NCBI GenBank assembly: GCA_013214065.1
Contig: JABSPK010000003.1
Location: forward strand, 372,001 to 436,000
Direction: 5' to 3'
DNA: 64,000 bases
Origin: Flavobacteriaceae bacterium
GTDB taxonomy: Bacteria; Bacteroidota; Bacteroidia; Flavobacteriales; Flavobacteriaceae
The notes under the pieces are model-generated. The model was not told where the DNA came from. It made no database searches and worked only from the letters and a program-made list of their open reading frames with translations. The translations under genes and the position numbers were made by a program. This document shows positions 15,670-24,691 of this stretch, piece after piece (the first letter of the stretch is position 1; each line of letters opens with the position of its first letter).

Positions 15670-16527
15670 TTGAAACGATTCCTTAAAAAACGGTATCTCA
15701 TAGGGTTCTTACTCCTAGGGTACCTGCTTTTTGTCAACTCCTGTATGACCATGCGCACCTCCAAAAAGAAAACCAAAGCCTATTTCGATAGTAAAAACCT
15801 TGGGTATGTCGACCGCACCGAATCTATAAACGATAGGGACATCCATTATATCCAAACCGGCAACCCCAATGCCCCTACCCTCGTCTTCGTACACGGATCA
15901 CCCGGCAGCTGGGATGCATACAAGGCCTATTTGAGCGACACTACCCTGATGCGTTCGTATCGGATCATCGCTCCGGACCGACCGGGATTCGGATACAGCG
16001 ATTTTCGTTCCAGCGCGGCCTTGGGTCCACAGGCCGAACTTTTGAATACCTTATTGAAACAATTGGACAACGGCCAGCCCTATACCTTGATCGGGCATTC
16101 GTATGGTGGCCCCTTGGTCGTGAAAATGGCCCTAGAGGCCCCGGAAATGATCCAAAACCTGGTCATCTTGGCCGGTGCCCTAGATCCCGATGCGGAGAAA
16201 CCCGAAAAATGGCGTAAACCTTTGACCTGGGTGCCCCTAAAGTATTTGGTGCCCGGATCCCTCAAACCCTCTAACGATGAACTTTGGATGTTGAAAGAGG
16301 ATTTGAAAACGATGAAACCGCTCTTAGGCGGGTTGCGGCAACGGGTGTTGATCATCCATGGAACCAACGACAAACTGGTACCGTATCGCAATGTGGCCTT
16401 TATGGAAGCGGCATTTACCAACGTGGCCGAATTGAAGACCATTACCCTGGAGAACGAGCGGCACTTTATTGTGTGGGACCGTGAACCTTTGATCAAAGAT
16501 GCTATCCGGGATTGGACAGCTGACTAG
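15670..16527 (+). CDS. Alpha/beta hydrolase lipoprotein
   Basis: 285 residues from a TTG start 10 bases after the acyltransferase stop. A lipobox LFVNSC places the lipidated cysteine at residue 25. The alpha/beta-hydrolase core is complete: HGSPGSW (oxyanion hole), GHSYGG (nucleophile elbow, serine), GTNDKLVP (acid) and ERHFIVWD (histidine). Size and motifs fit small esterases, lipases or epoxide-hydrolase relatives; substrate is unknown. Likely co-transcribed with the acyltransferase upstream, so a role in envelope lipid or acyl-chain metabolism is possible but unproven. Confidence 0.88.
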   Translation: MKRFLKKRYLIGFLLLGYLLFVNSCMTMRTSKKKTKAYFDSKNLGYVDRTESINDRDIHYIQTGNPNAPTLVFVHGSPGSWDAYKAYLSDTTLMRSYRIIAPDRPGFGYSDFRSSAALGPQAELLNTLLKQLDNGQPYTLIGHSYGGPLVVKMALEAPEMIQNLVILAGALDPDAEKPEKWRKPLTWVPLKYLVPGSLKPSNDELWMLKEDLKTMKPLLGGLRQRVLIIHGTNDKLVPYRNVAFMEAAFTNVAELKTITLENERHFIVWDREPLIKDAIRDWTAD

Positions 16528-16549
16528 ATTGGGATACTTTTACGATCCC

Positions 16550-17038
16550 ATGCGCATCCAATTCAGAAAATTTACAGCCAAACCGAGTACCCTAAGCTGC
16601 ATCAGGGCTGATGGCAGTATGACTTGGACGACCCTTCACCCTGGTACCGAGGGTCACGATCTGGCGCATTTCGCCGTAGAGAAGGTGCTGGGTTTTCAAA
16701 AGGCGTTCTATGGCCTGTTATCGGCTGGGTTTGAGATCCAAGACTTTGAATTGCCCAAAGAAGAGCGACCGAAGGCACTTTGGCCCAAGAACCTACCCCA
16801 AGAAGCCCTGGTGACCGAACATCTGGTCAACCTTTTGACCATTTCCTCCTTGGACACCCAAGGAGCGTTCGATTTGTTGGCCACGCTAGTACCCATTTTA
16901 GAATCCAATGCTTTGGAACTGCCTGCAGGCTTGGACCACAGGCAATGTTCTGAAATCCAAAGGGAATTTAAGGTGTTATGGGGTCAATGGGTCGCCCTGC
17001 AGCCAGGAGAAACACTGGAGCTTCATTTTCCTGAATAA
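16550..17038 (+). CDS. Protein of unknown function
   Basis: 162 residues from the ATG at 16550, 22 bases after the hydrolase stop; an ORF start at 16499 would overlap that gene. I do not recognise the family. The N-terminal ~40 residues look like beta strands (RIQFRKFTAKPSTLSCIRAD, then MTWTTLHPG) and contain HPGTEGHDLAHFAVE, with two histidines and acidic residues that could bind a metal. The remainder is helical, with a leucine-rich segment near residues 85-125. No signal peptide, so cytoplasmic. It appears to be the last gene of the transcription unit that starts with the acyltransferase. Confidence 0.65.
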   Translation: MRIQFRKFTAKPSTLSCIRADGSMTWTTLHPGTEGHDLAHFAVEKVLGFQKAFYGLLSAGFEIQDFELPKEERPKALWPKNLPQEALVTEHLVNLLTISSLDTQGAFDLLATLVPILESNALELPAGLDHRQCSEIQREFKVLWGQWVALQPGETLELHFPE

Positions 17039-17044
17039 GCCGAC

Positions 17045-17455
17045 CTATGCATTCAATTCGGACTTTACCTTGTCCAAGTCCGCCGTGGTCAAAGGTTTGG
17101 TAATGTACCCATTGATAAAGTCGTATTCGGTAGAAAGGATGTAATCGCCATGATCGATCGAAGAGGTCAGGATGAAAATGGCACATTCCGTCCTGACCTT
17201 TGGATCGATGGTCTTCAGTTCTTCTAAAAACTCCCAGCCGTTCATGACCGGCATATTGATATCCAAGAAGATCACATCAGGGAGTTGTTCCCCCGCTTCA
17301 CTCAAGGCGTGCAATCGCTCGAAACCTTCCAAACCGTTCTCGAATTCTTCGACTGAATTTGAAAACCCCTCTTGTTCTACGAAGACGGCCGCGGCCGTTC
17401 TGAAAATGTAATCGTCGTCTATAATGAATAATGAAATAGCCCCTTCTGCCCCCAT
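17045..17455 (-). CDS. Single-domain response regulator (CheY-like)
   Basis: 136 residues, one receiver domain with no output domain. The acidic pocket is D13-D15 (IIDDDYIF), the phosphoacceptor is D65 in VIFLDINMPVMNGWEFL, the switch threonine lies in FILTSS and the conserved lysine in GYITKP. It starts two bases after the stop of the PAS histidine kinase gene, so the two form a two-component pair. Without a DNA-binding domain it must act on a protein partner or as a phosphorelay intermediate. Confidence 0.93.
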   Translation of the reverse strand: MGAEGAISLFIIDDDYIFRTAAAVFVEQEGFSNSVEEFENGLEGFERLHALSEAGEQLPDVIFLDINMPVMNGWEFLEELKTIDPKVRTECAIFILTSSIDHGDYILSTEYDFINGYITKPLTTADLDKVKSELNA

Positions 17456-17457
17456 GT

Positions 17458-19263
17458 TTAGTTCTTATTGAAAATTAATTTAAAGGTGGTCCCCTGATCT
17501 ACCTGACTGGTTACATCGACGGTCCCGTCCATCGCCTCCATTTGATTCTTCACGATAAATAGCCCAAAGCCGGTGGCATCCGAATTCCCGTGAAAGGTTT
17601 TGTACATCCCAAAGAGTTTATGGCCGAACCGTTTGAGATCGATGCCCTTGCCATTGTCTTCGAAAAGCACGGCGACTTGGTGTTTGTTCTCTTTGATACC
17701 GATTTTGATGCGCAACGGTCTACTGGGTTGGCGGTACTTGATGCTGTTGGTCAACAGATTCAGGATGATGCTGTTGAAATACGGACGGATGCCATGGATC
17801 TGAACGGTTTTCGGAACGGCGATCTCGATTTCCGCCTTGGCATTTTCCACCAGGGCATTCACACTTTGCACCACTTTTTCCAGCTCCCTGTGTATTTTGA
17901 TAGCTTCAAAATCGCGTTCCTTGTTGTTACGGATGCTGATTACCTCGTTCAGCTGCATGACCGTTTCGTTCAAGCGTTCAGCAGCTACTTTAATCATTTC
18001 AGTGAATTTCCGCTCCTTTTGTGCATCTACACCATCCAACAACATGCCGGATAGCATAAGTAGGTTACTTGAATTCGATCGCAGGTTGTGCGAGACGATA
18101 TGCGCAAAATTCAATAGGCTTTTATTCTGTTTTTCCGTGATTTCAAGTAGCTTGTGCAAGCGTTGCTGCGAATTTTTCAAACGGGTAATATCGGTATTGG
18201 CCCCCACCATTCGCGTGGCGTTCCCTTTCTCATCACGGAACACCTTGGCCATGCCGGTAATATGCTTGACCGCCCCATCGGATTGGATGATGCGGAATTC
18301 GGTATTAAAATCGCGGTCCCCTATAATCGCCAAACGCACTTCTTCTTCACAGCGCTCAAGATCCTCGGGATGCACGGTGCTTTCCCAGGCATCGTAATCC
18401 CCGCTAAATTTCGCTTTGTCCACTCCGTAGAGTTCGTACATGTTCTCATCCCAAATTAGGGTGTTATCGGTTATGTTGAAATCCCATATCCCAATATTGG
18501 CACTTTGAACGGCTATACGCATCCGATCGTTCAAGGCATCATAGCGTTCCATTTCCAGCTTGGTGTGATGTATGTCCTGGAACACCCCAAATAGTCGGGA
18601 ACATTTTCCGTTGACGAATTCCGCTTGACCAATCGCACGAACCCATTTCTCGTTGCCATTCGCAGTGACGATGATCAACTCCTCATCCCATGCATCACCG
18701 GTCTCAATGGAATGGGAGACCAATTCGGTAATACGCTCCCGATGGTAACCCGATTTATAGAAGTTGATCCCTTTTTCCAAATCGGGAACATAATCCATCG
18801 GGACCTCATGGATCGCTTTGGTTTGATCCGACCAAAACAGCTTGTTTTTGATCAAATCGACCTCCCAACTTCCTATTTTGGCCACTTTTTCAGCCCGTTG
18901 CGCCAAATCCAAAGCCAATTTGTTTTTGGTCGCCTCATCAAAATGGAGAAAGTAACATTCACTTTTATCGCATGGGTACAAAGACAGTTTGAGCCATTTG
19001 AGTTCACTCTTTCGGGTCACATGCATCAAATAATCGCTGTTCGACCGATTCAAAAATCCTTTCGCGAGTTTGAAATCAGCAAATGATGACGGCCATTCCC
19101 CCAAAAGGTCTTCCGCAGTTTGTTGTATTACGGTGTCACTATCCACCTCCAATACGTCTAGCATCGGTAGGGAATTGTCTTTGATTATCAAATCTTTATC
19201 CAGTACCAACATTGGGAATGGAAGTTGTCTGACAGACAATGGGATATCCTGTAAAGTAGCCAT
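17458..19263 (-). CDS. PAS-domain sensor histidine kinase
   Basis: 601 residues with no convincing membrane segment, hence probably cytosolic. Residues ~1-110 form a degenerate PAS-like domain; ~125-235 and ~250-365 are PAS/PAC domains (each with GxWE/DxN-type openings, GSWEVDLIKN and IGIWDFNITD, and ending in FGVFQDIHHTKLE and VGANTDITRLK). The phosphoacceptor is H392 in HIVSHNLRSN, followed by an HATPase domain with N-box SIILNLLTNSIKYRQ and G-boxes DNGKGIDL and ATGFGLFIV. SHNLR is the usual H-box of Bacteroidota PAS kinases. It is followed two bases later by its likely receiver protein. The signal sensed is unknown. Confidence 0.93.
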   Translation of the reverse strand: MATLQDIPLSVRQLPFPMLVLDKDLIIKDNSLPMLDVLEVDSDTVIQQTAEDLLGEWPSSFADFKLAKGFLNRSNSDYLMHVTRKSELKWLKLSLYPCDKSECYFLHFDEATKNKLALDLAQRAEKVAKIGSWEVDLIKNKLFWSDQTKAIHEVPMDYVPDLEKGINFYKSGYHRERITELVSHSIETGDAWDEELIIVTANGNEKWVRAIGQAEFVNGKCSRLFGVFQDIHHTKLEMERYDALNDRMRIAVQSANIGIWDFNITDNTLIWDENMYELYGVDKAKFSGDYDAWESTVHPEDLERCEEEVRLAIIGDRDFNTEFRIIQSDGAVKHITGMAKVFRDEKGNATRMVGANTDITRLKNSQQRLHKLLEITEKQNKSLLNFAHIVSHNLRSNSSNLLMLSGMLLDGVDAQKERKFTEMIKVAAERLNETVMQLNEVISIRNNKERDFEAIKIHRELEKVVQSVNALVENAKAEIEIAVPKTVQIHGIRPYFNSIILNLLTNSIKYRQPSRPLRIKIGIKENKHQVAVLFEDNGKGIDLKRFGHKLFGMYKTFHGNSDATGFGLFIVKNQMEAMDGTVDVTSQVDQGTTFKLIFNKN

Positions 19264-19508
19264 TGGCGTGGGTTTCGGTTGAATTGATGGCTTATCACTT
19301 GATTTGAAAACGTAGGAATTTTCCTATTATTATATAAATCCGCTAAAGAAGACCTTGAATTGTCAAAAAAGATGGTTTAACTGACTCTATGTTGCAATGA
19401 AATGTATGGATTCTTGCTTCCTTCTTTGTATTTTTAGGGTGGCTGTTGGTCCAATTTTAGCACTATAACGCCATAGTCAAAAAGTATGTATCCTTGATAT
19501 ATCATGCC
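19264..19508. other. Divergent intergenic region, 245 bases, no gene
   Basis: AT-rich region between the histidine kinase and the NTF2-like gene. It contains TAGGAA-TT-TTCCTA, a perfect inverted repeat at 19313-19326 next to an imperfect minus-strand -7 box (TACGTTTT at 19312-19305). On the plus strand TATCCTTG (19489-19496) is one mismatch from the -7 consensus. No ORF, RNA gene or terminator is seen. Confidence 0.45.
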
Positions 19509-20042
19509 ATGAAGCGTCTCACCATTATCCTAAGCTTATTAACCCTTTCTTTCTGCATGGCCCAGCAACGGGAAATCGAACCATCACTCCTTGCCGAAAT
19601 CGAATCGGACGTTTGGATTCCCTTTATGGAAGCCTACGCCGACTTGGATGCCGCGAAGTTGAAATCCATCCACACCGAAGACATTTTCAGGGTAACCCTT
19701 GATAATAATACAGTGCGCACCGGCATCCCCTACCTCGAGCGATTCGGTGGATTTTTAGAGTCCACTAAGGCCAATGAGGGCGGGTTGGGCATCGCCTTCG
19801 CCTTGGTGTCTACTGCCGTAAATGAAACAAAGGACTTGGTCTATCAAACGGGTTATTACGAATTCAGTTCGAAAAATGCGGAGGAGCCCCAACCACTCGT
19901 CAGGGGTTTCGGTTTTTTTACCGTCGGAATTCGAAAAACGGAAATGGGTTGGAAACTCTTCCACGATGTCGACAAACGGGTCGACTTGACCCGTGAGGTC
20001 TTTGAGGCCCAATCCAAAGTCTACCGTTTGGCGCGTAACTAA
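19509..20042 (+). CDS. Secreted NTF2/SnoaL-like protein
   Basis: 177 residues from the ATG at 19509, which begins a normal signal peptide (MKRLTIILSLLTLSFCMAQ). The mature part has the cone-shaped NTF2-like pattern: an N-terminal helix (IWIPFMEAYADLDAAKLKSI-type sequence), followed by antiparallel strands including DIFRVTLDN, KDLVYQTGYYEF and GFGFFTVGIRKTEMGWKLFHDVD. This matches the DUF4440/SnoaL-like superfamily, whose members range from isomerases to binding proteins; no catalytic residues can be assigned. It overlaps the convergent phosphohexomutase gene by four bases. Periplasmic; function unknown. Confidence 0.78.
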   Translation: MKRLTIILSLLTLSFCMAQQREIEPSLLAEIESDVWIPFMEAYADLDAAKLKSIHTEDIFRVTLDNNTVRTGIPYLERFGGFLESTKANEGGLGIAFALVSTAVNETKDLVYQTGYYEFSSKNAEEPQPLVRGFGFFTVGIRKTEMGWKLFHDVDKRVDLTREVFEAQSKVYRLARN

Positions 20043-21427
20043 AGTCCGGCAACTGTTTTGATCTCCTCGATAAAACGATCGGCCAAGGCATCGGCCGCTT
20101 CCTGTGTTTTGGCTTCGGTATAAATACGGATGATCGGTTCTGTATTCGACTTGCGCAAGTGGACCCAATTCTCCGGGAAGTCGATCTTCACTCCATCTAT
20201 GGTACTGACTTCCCCATCGGCATAGCGGGAATGCATGGCCTCAAGCAAGGCGTCTACATCCAATTCGGGTGTTAGGGCGATTTTCTTTTTACTCATAAAA
20301 TAAGCGGGGTAGTTAGCCCTTAATTCAGCCACTGTACCTCCACGTTCGGCCATCAACATCAAGAACAAGGCCGTGCCGACCAAGGCGTCGCGACCATAGT
20401 GGCTTTCAGGGTATATGATGCCCCCATTGCCTTCCCCACCGATAATGGCGGCATTGGCCTTCATTTTTTGGACCACGTTGACCTCGCCGACCGCAGCGGC
20501 CTCATACTGGCCCCCATGCTTATCAGTAATATCGCGTAATGCTCTTGAAGAAGAGAGGTTGGAGACGGTATTCCCTTTGGTTTTCGATAAAACATAATCA
20601 GCACAGGCCACCAAGGTGTACTCTTCACCGAACATCTCCCCATCATCGCTGATAAAGGCCAAGCGATCGACATCGGGATCGACCACGATTCCGAAATCCG
20701 CATTTTGTTCGACCACGAGTTCACAAATAGCACCCAAGTGCTCCTTCAAGGGTTCTGGATTGTGGGGGAAATGACCGGTAGGTTCGCAATACAGCTCCAC
20801 CACGTCAACACCCAATGCATGTAATAAGCTCGGAATGGCAATTCCTCCTGAGGAATTAACACCATCGACCACCACCTTGAATCCAGCTGCCTTGATGGTT
20901 TCAGCATCGACCAAGGGCAAATCCAAAACCGCGGCGATATGCTTATCGATGTAGGAGTCGTCTTGGGTCACCGTACCCAAATCGTCGACCCCAGCGAAAT
21001 CAAAGGCTTCGTCTTCGGCCAATTGCAACAAAGCGGCCCCTTGGTCGGCATCGATGAATTCCCCTTTCTCATTCAATAGTTTCAAGGCGTTCCACTGTTT
21101 AGGGTTGTGGCTTGCCGTTAAGATGATTCCTCCATCGGCCCCTTCCATAGGAACGGCTATCTCGACGGTAGGCGTGGTCGAAAGGCCCAAATCCAACACG
21201 TCGATGCCCAGACCCACCAAAGTCGATACCACGAGACTCTGGATCATCTCACCTGAAAGTCGCGCATCACGGCCGATGACGACCCGCAAGCTCTCTTTTC
21301 CGGAATATCCTTTAAGCCAGGTGCCATAGGCGGCAGCGAACTTCACCGCATCGATCGGGGTCAAGTTCTCATCGGTAGCGCCCCCTATAGTGCCCCGTAT
21401 TCCGGAAATGGATTTGATCAGTGTCAT
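20039..21427 (-). CDS. glmM: Phosphohexomutase, phosphoglucosamine mutase-like
   Basis: 462 residues, with the four domains of the alpha-D-phosphohexomutase superfamily. Visible landmarks: N-terminal SISGIRGTIGG, active-site serine in ILTASHNPKQWNALK, metal-binding DPDVDRLAF, sugar-binding GEGNGGIIYPESHYGRDAL and phosphate-binding RKSNTEPIIRIYTEA. GlmM isomerises glucosamine-6-phosphate to glucosamine-1-phosphate for peptidoglycan and lipid A. In Bacteroidota proteins of this form are annotated phosphoglucosamine mutase, and the GEGNGG motif fits GlmM rather than phosphomannomutase, but substrate choice cannot be proven from sequence. A consensus -7 box lies 18 bases upstream. Confidence 0.88.
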   Translation of the reverse strand: MTLIKSISGIRGTIGGATDENLTPIDAVKFAAAYGTWLKGYSGKESLRVVIGRDARLSGEMIQSLVVSTLVGLGIDVLDLGLSTTPTVEIAVPMEGADGGIILTASHNPKQWNALKLLNEKGEFIDADQGAALLQLAEDEAFDFAGVDDLGTVTQDDSYIDKHIAAVLDLPLVDAETIKAAGFKVVVDGVNSSGGIAIPSLLHALGVDVVELYCEPTGHFPHNPEPLKEHLGAICELVVEQNADFGIVVDPDVDRLAFISDDGEMFGEEYTLVACADYVLSKTKGNTVSNLSSSRALRDITDKHGGQYEAAAVGEVNVVQKMKANAAIIGGEGNGGIIYPESHYGRDALVGTALFLMLMAERGGTVAELRANYPAYFMSKKKIALTPELDVDALLEAMHSRYADGEVSTIDGVKIDFPENWVHLRKSNTEPIIRIYTEAKTQEAADALADRFIEEIKTVAGL

Positions 21428-21445
21428 CTATTAAAAATTTTTTTG

Positions 21446-21453
21446 CAAATATA
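21446..21453 (-). promoter_or_regulatory. -7 promoter element of glmM
   Basis: The minus strand reads TATATTTG, an exact match to TAnnTTTG, 18 bases before the glmM start codon. No convincing -33 element is visible in the upstream 23 bases. Confidence 0.6.
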
Positions 21454-21498
21454 GCGGTATCACACCGAGTTCCTGTTTCGAATTCGTAAATTCAGACC

Positions 21499-22092
21499 GT
21501 GAACTTTTTGGCCCATATCTACCTTTCCTTTGGTGACGATGACATCAGCCTGGGCAACTTTTTCGCTGATCACATCCGTGGAAACAAATTCGGCCACTTC
21601 CCTGATAAAATCCAAAAAGGGATCCGCTTGCACCGTGAAATCGACACCTTTACCGATGCCCACCCGATAGCGAAACAGAGCAGCAAACGCCTGCACCAAA
21701 ACTACAGTCACTACAGCCGGGTAATCGTCGATATTTTTTATGACCATTTCCTTGCCAAGAACTGGGCCTCCTATTCCGAAACGACTTTGGCGGTCTTCGT
21801 CGATGACTTTTACGACCTCTTGGAACGGAACTTCAACATGCTACCCTTGGGCACCCAACGGATGCTTCCGTATATGGTGGCCGATAACTGGCTGTACAAT
21901 TATGCCAACCTCGATGGTATCTCCAGGGTGTTGAACGGGATGAACCGTCGTACCCAGAACCGTTCCAAAATGAACCATGCCATTGTTGACCTTGAAACCC
22001 ATTATGAGGCTTTCGAAGGGGAGTTCACCGCCTTTTTTAAAGAATTGATTACCTTTTCCGAACATAAATTCAAAGAACTATGCGAAGACTGA
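21499..22092 (+). CDS. acpH: Acyl carrier protein phosphodiesterase
   Basis: 197 residues from a GTG start. The family (DUF479, AcpH) signature is present: MNFLAHIYLSF at the N-terminus, GNFFADHIRG, then GIRLHREIDTFTDAHP and the metal-binding VDIFYDHFLAKNW. The enzyme removes the 4'-phosphopantetheine group from holo-ACP, returning it to the apo form. It is the first gene of a six-gene plus-strand cluster and overlaps the gamma-glutamyltransferase gene by 13 bases. Whether the rest of the cluster uses an ACP is unclear, since no carrier protein gene is adjacent. Confidence 0.9.
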   Translation: MNFLAHIYLSFGDDDISLGNFFADHIRGNKFGHFPDKIQKGIRLHREIDTFTDAHPIAKQSSKRLHQNYSHYSRVIVDIFYDHFLAKNWASYSETTLAVFVDDFYDLLERNFNMLPLGTQRMLPYMVADNWLYNYANLDGISRVLNGMNRRTQNRSKMNHAIVDLETHYEAFEGEFTAFFKELITFSEHKFKELCED

Positions 22093-23762
22093 TCTTACTC
22101 CTCCCTATACTGGCATTCGTCCATTGTACCTCTCCTGTTGCCGAACCCACGGGGCTTGTCGCCGATGAAGCCATGGTGGTATCGGCCCGGGAAGAAGCCT
22201 CGAAAATCGGGGTCGAGATCATGAAAAAAGGAGGTAATGTCTTTGACGCCATGGTGGCCACCGAAATGGCCTTGGCGGTAGCCTATCCGTATGCCGGTAA
22301 CCTAGGGGGGGGTGGATTCATGGTCTACCGCATGGCCGATGGTTCGACGGGAGCGATCGACTACCGCGAAAAAGCACCTTTATCAGCCCATAAAGACATG
22401 TATCTGGATTCGTTGGGCAATGTGATTCCCAACATGAGTACGGTAGGCGCCACCGCGGTCGGGGTCCCGGGCACCGTGGCCGGGGTCATCGAAGTTCACC
22501 GCAAGTTCGGCAGTCTGTCTTTGGAAGCGATTTTCGAGCCCGTGATCGCCTTGGCGAACCGAGGGGTGGTCGTTACTGAAAAACAGGCCAAACGACTCGA
22601 CGCCTTTCGCGAACGCATTGTCGCGGTGAACGGAGACAGTACCAAATTCGCCCAATCTTTCAAATCAGGGGATACCATAAAATATCCGGCTTTGGCCAAA
22701 ACCATGACCCGAATCATGGAGCAAGGCCGCGACGGCTTTTATACCGGTGCGGTTGCCGACAGTCTAGTCGCTTTCATCACTCGCAGTGGCGGATTCATCA
22801 CCAAAGAAGACCTCGCCCGTTATGAAGCGAAGTGGCGGGATCCCATTAGCTTCGAATACAAAGACCTCAAGGTCGTTTCCATGAGTCCGCCCAGCAGTGG
22901 CGGAATGACCATGAACCAGATGTTCAAAATGATGGAACCCCATGATATCGGGCAATTCGAACACAACTCCATCCAGGCCATCCAGCTGTTTACCGAAGCC
23001 GCTCGCAGGGCCTACGCCGATCGCAACTTCTTTTTAGGAGATCCTGATTTCGTCGACATTCCGACCGCTCGCTTGTTGGACGATTCGTATTTACAAGAAC
23101 GTATGGCCGGGTTCTCCTGGGGAAAAGCGACACCGTCTTCCGAAGTATCCCATGGCACGATCGAGATCATTGAAAGTTCGGAAACCACCCACTACTCCAT
23201 CGTTGACACCAATGGCAATGCCATTTCGGCCACGACCACCTTGAACGGCGGTTATGGTTCCAAACTCTTTTCCGATGAATTGGGTTTTTTCTTCAACAAC
23301 GAAATGGATGATTTCAGCGCCAAGCCAGGCGTGCCTAACATGTTCGGACTGATCGGTGCCGAAGCGAACAGCATCGCGCCCGAAAAACGGATGCTCAGCA
23401 GCATGACCCCGACCATAGTCGAAAAAGATGGCAAGCTGTGGATGGTAGTCGGCACCCCAGGGGGGTCGACCATCATTACGGCCGTGGCCCAAACGATTTT
23501 GAACGTGTACGAGTTTGATATGAGCATGCAAGAAGCGGTCAACGCCCCCCGCTTTCACCACCAATGGCTCCCCGATATCATCATGTTCGAGGAGGATGGC
23601 TTCCCGGCGGAGTTAAAATCCGGATTGCAAGGCAAAGGATACCAATTGTTGGAAGGGCGTACACCGGTTATCGGAAAAGTAGACGCCATACGCGTACTAC
23701 CCGATGGTCGATATGAAGGAGGGGCCGATAAACGTGGTGATGATACGGCCATTGGCTATTAA
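22080..23762 (+). CDS. ggt: Gamma-glutamyltransferase lipoprotein
   Basis: 560 residues, the normal size of the self-processing precursor. The N-terminus is a lipoprotein signal with C16 (LAFVHC), so the enzyme should be membrane anchored and periplasmic. The autocleavage site lies before T369 of TTHYSIVDTNGNAISATTT; T369 becomes the nucleophile of the small subunit. The GTPGGSTIITAV segment forms the oxyanion/glutamate pocket, and NLGGGGFMVYR and DYREKAP belong to the large subunit. The family hydrolyses or transfers gamma-glutamyl groups from glutathione and related compounds. It lies between acpH and an ATP-grasp gene in a tight operon. Confidence 0.95.
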   Translation: MRRLILLLPILAFVHCTSPVAEPTGLVADEAMVVSAREEASKIGVEIMKKGGNVFDAMVATEMALAVAYPYAGNLGGGGFMVYRMADGSTGAIDYREKAPLSAHKDMYLDSLGNVIPNMSTVGATAVGVPGTVAGVIEVHRKFGSLSLEAIFEPVIALANRGVVVTEKQAKRLDAFRERIVAVNGDSTKFAQSFKSGDTIKYPALAKTMTRIMEQGRDGFYTGAVADSLVAFITRSGGFITKEDLARYEAKWRDPISFEYKDLKVVSMSPPSSGGMTMNQMFKMMEPHDIGQFEHNSIQAIQLFTEAARRAYADRNFFLGDPDFVDIPTARLLDDSYLQERMAGFSWGKATPSSEVSHGTIEIIESSETTHYSIVDTNGNAISATTTLNGGYGSKLFSDELGFFFNNEMDDFSAKPGVPNMFGLIGAEANSIAPEKRMLSSMTPTIVEKDGKLWMVVGTPGGSTIITAVAQTILNVYEFDMSMQEAVNAPRFHHQWLPDIIMFEEDGFPAELKSGLQGKGYQLLEGRTPVIGKVDAIRVLPDGRYEGGADKRGDDTAIGY

Positions 23763-23773
23763 ACGACACCATT

Positions 23774-24691
23774 TTGGACTACGACTTTGTTCTTCTGACC
23801 GATCCACGTTTTCTACATGCCAAACCGGGTGACAGCTATACCGACGAGGTGATCTTGGAAGACGCCTTGGTCCAAAAGGAATTGGAAACCCTGGGCTTTA
23901 CGGTGACACGGGTATCTTGGGATGCCCCCCAATTCGATTGGTCATCCGCCCGATACGCTATATTTCGTGCGGTTTGGGATTATTTTGACCGCTACGCCGA
24001 GTTTCAAACTTGGTTCGTGAAGACAGCCGAACGTACCCAATTCATCAACTCCAAAGCCTTGATCGATTGGAATATCGACAAGCATTACCTACTCGATCTT
24101 AAGGAAAAGGACATCCATATCCCAAGAACATTATTCATAGAAGCCGGAAGCTCGTTCAACTTACAAGAGGCCATCAAAGAAGCGCGAAAAACCCTTGGTT
24201 TCGAGGGAACGGATTTCGTGTTGAAACCCTGCGTGGCAGGTGGCGCTTGGCACACCTATAAAATCAATGAAACCGATTGGTTGGAATACGATCCCGTTTT
24301 CCGACAGTTGATCGCCAAAGAAGCGATGATGCTCCAAGAATTCCAGCACCACATCGTGAGTGAAGGTGAAGTTTCACTGATGTTCATGGGCGACACCTTT
24401 ACCCACGCGATATTGAAAAAAGCGAAAAAAGGTGATTTTAGGGTCCAGAACGATTATGGTGGTACTGTAGAATTGTACCAACCTTCTGAGGCGGAAATTT
24501 CTTTTGCCAAGCGCACGGTCATGGCTTCGCCCGATTTACCGTTGTACGCGCGGGTTGACATCTTCAAAGACAACCAACAACGCATCGCCTTGGCCGAATT
24601 GGAAATCTTCGAACCCGAGCTTTGGTTTCGGCATCATCATGCTGCCGCCCAGACCCTAGCAATCCAACTTCAAAAACGCCTTTTCCCATGA
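23774..24691 (+). CDS. ATP-grasp domain protein
   Basis: 305 residues from a TTG start, 11 bases after ggt. The ATP-grasp fold is evident: FVLKPCVAGGAWHTYKI gives the phosphate/adenine-contacting lysine and glycine-rich loop, EAMMLQEFQHHIVSEGEVSLMFMGD the second strand set, and ARVDIFKDN...LAELEIFEPELWF the metal-binding acidic and aromatic segment. The opening (DYDFVLLTDPRFLHAKPGD; AIFRAVWDYF; FINSKALIDWNIDKHYLL) is that of the DcsG-like group related to prokaryotic glutathione synthetases. The gene overlaps the next one as ATGA. Its likely activity is amide, peptide or related ligation; substrate unknown. Confidence 0.85.
   Translation: MDYDFVLLTDPRFLHAKPGDSYTDEVILEDALVQKELETLGFTVTRVSWDAPQFDWSSARYAIFRAVWDYFDRYAEFQTWFVKTAERTQFINSKALIDWNIDKHYLLDLKEKDIHIPRTLFIEAGSSFNLQEAIKEARKTLGFEGTDFVLKPCVAGGAWHTYKINETDWLEYDPVFRQLIAKEAMMLQEFQHHIVSEGEVSLMFMGDTFTHAILKKAKKGDFRVQNDYGGTVELYQPSEAEISFAKRTVMASPDLPLYARVDIFKDNQQRIALAELEIFEPELWFRHHHAAAQTLAIQLQKRLFP

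Noticed and set aside
16080-16496. 138-codon minus-strand frame in the alpha/beta hydrolase gene
   Set aside because: It mirrors a gene with an intact catalytic triad and lipobox, and has no independent support.
17045-19263. Single hybrid kinase broken by a frameshift
   Set aside because: Kinase and receiver have their own stop and start with a two-base gap in a different frame, and each is complete, so a two-gene pair is the better reading.
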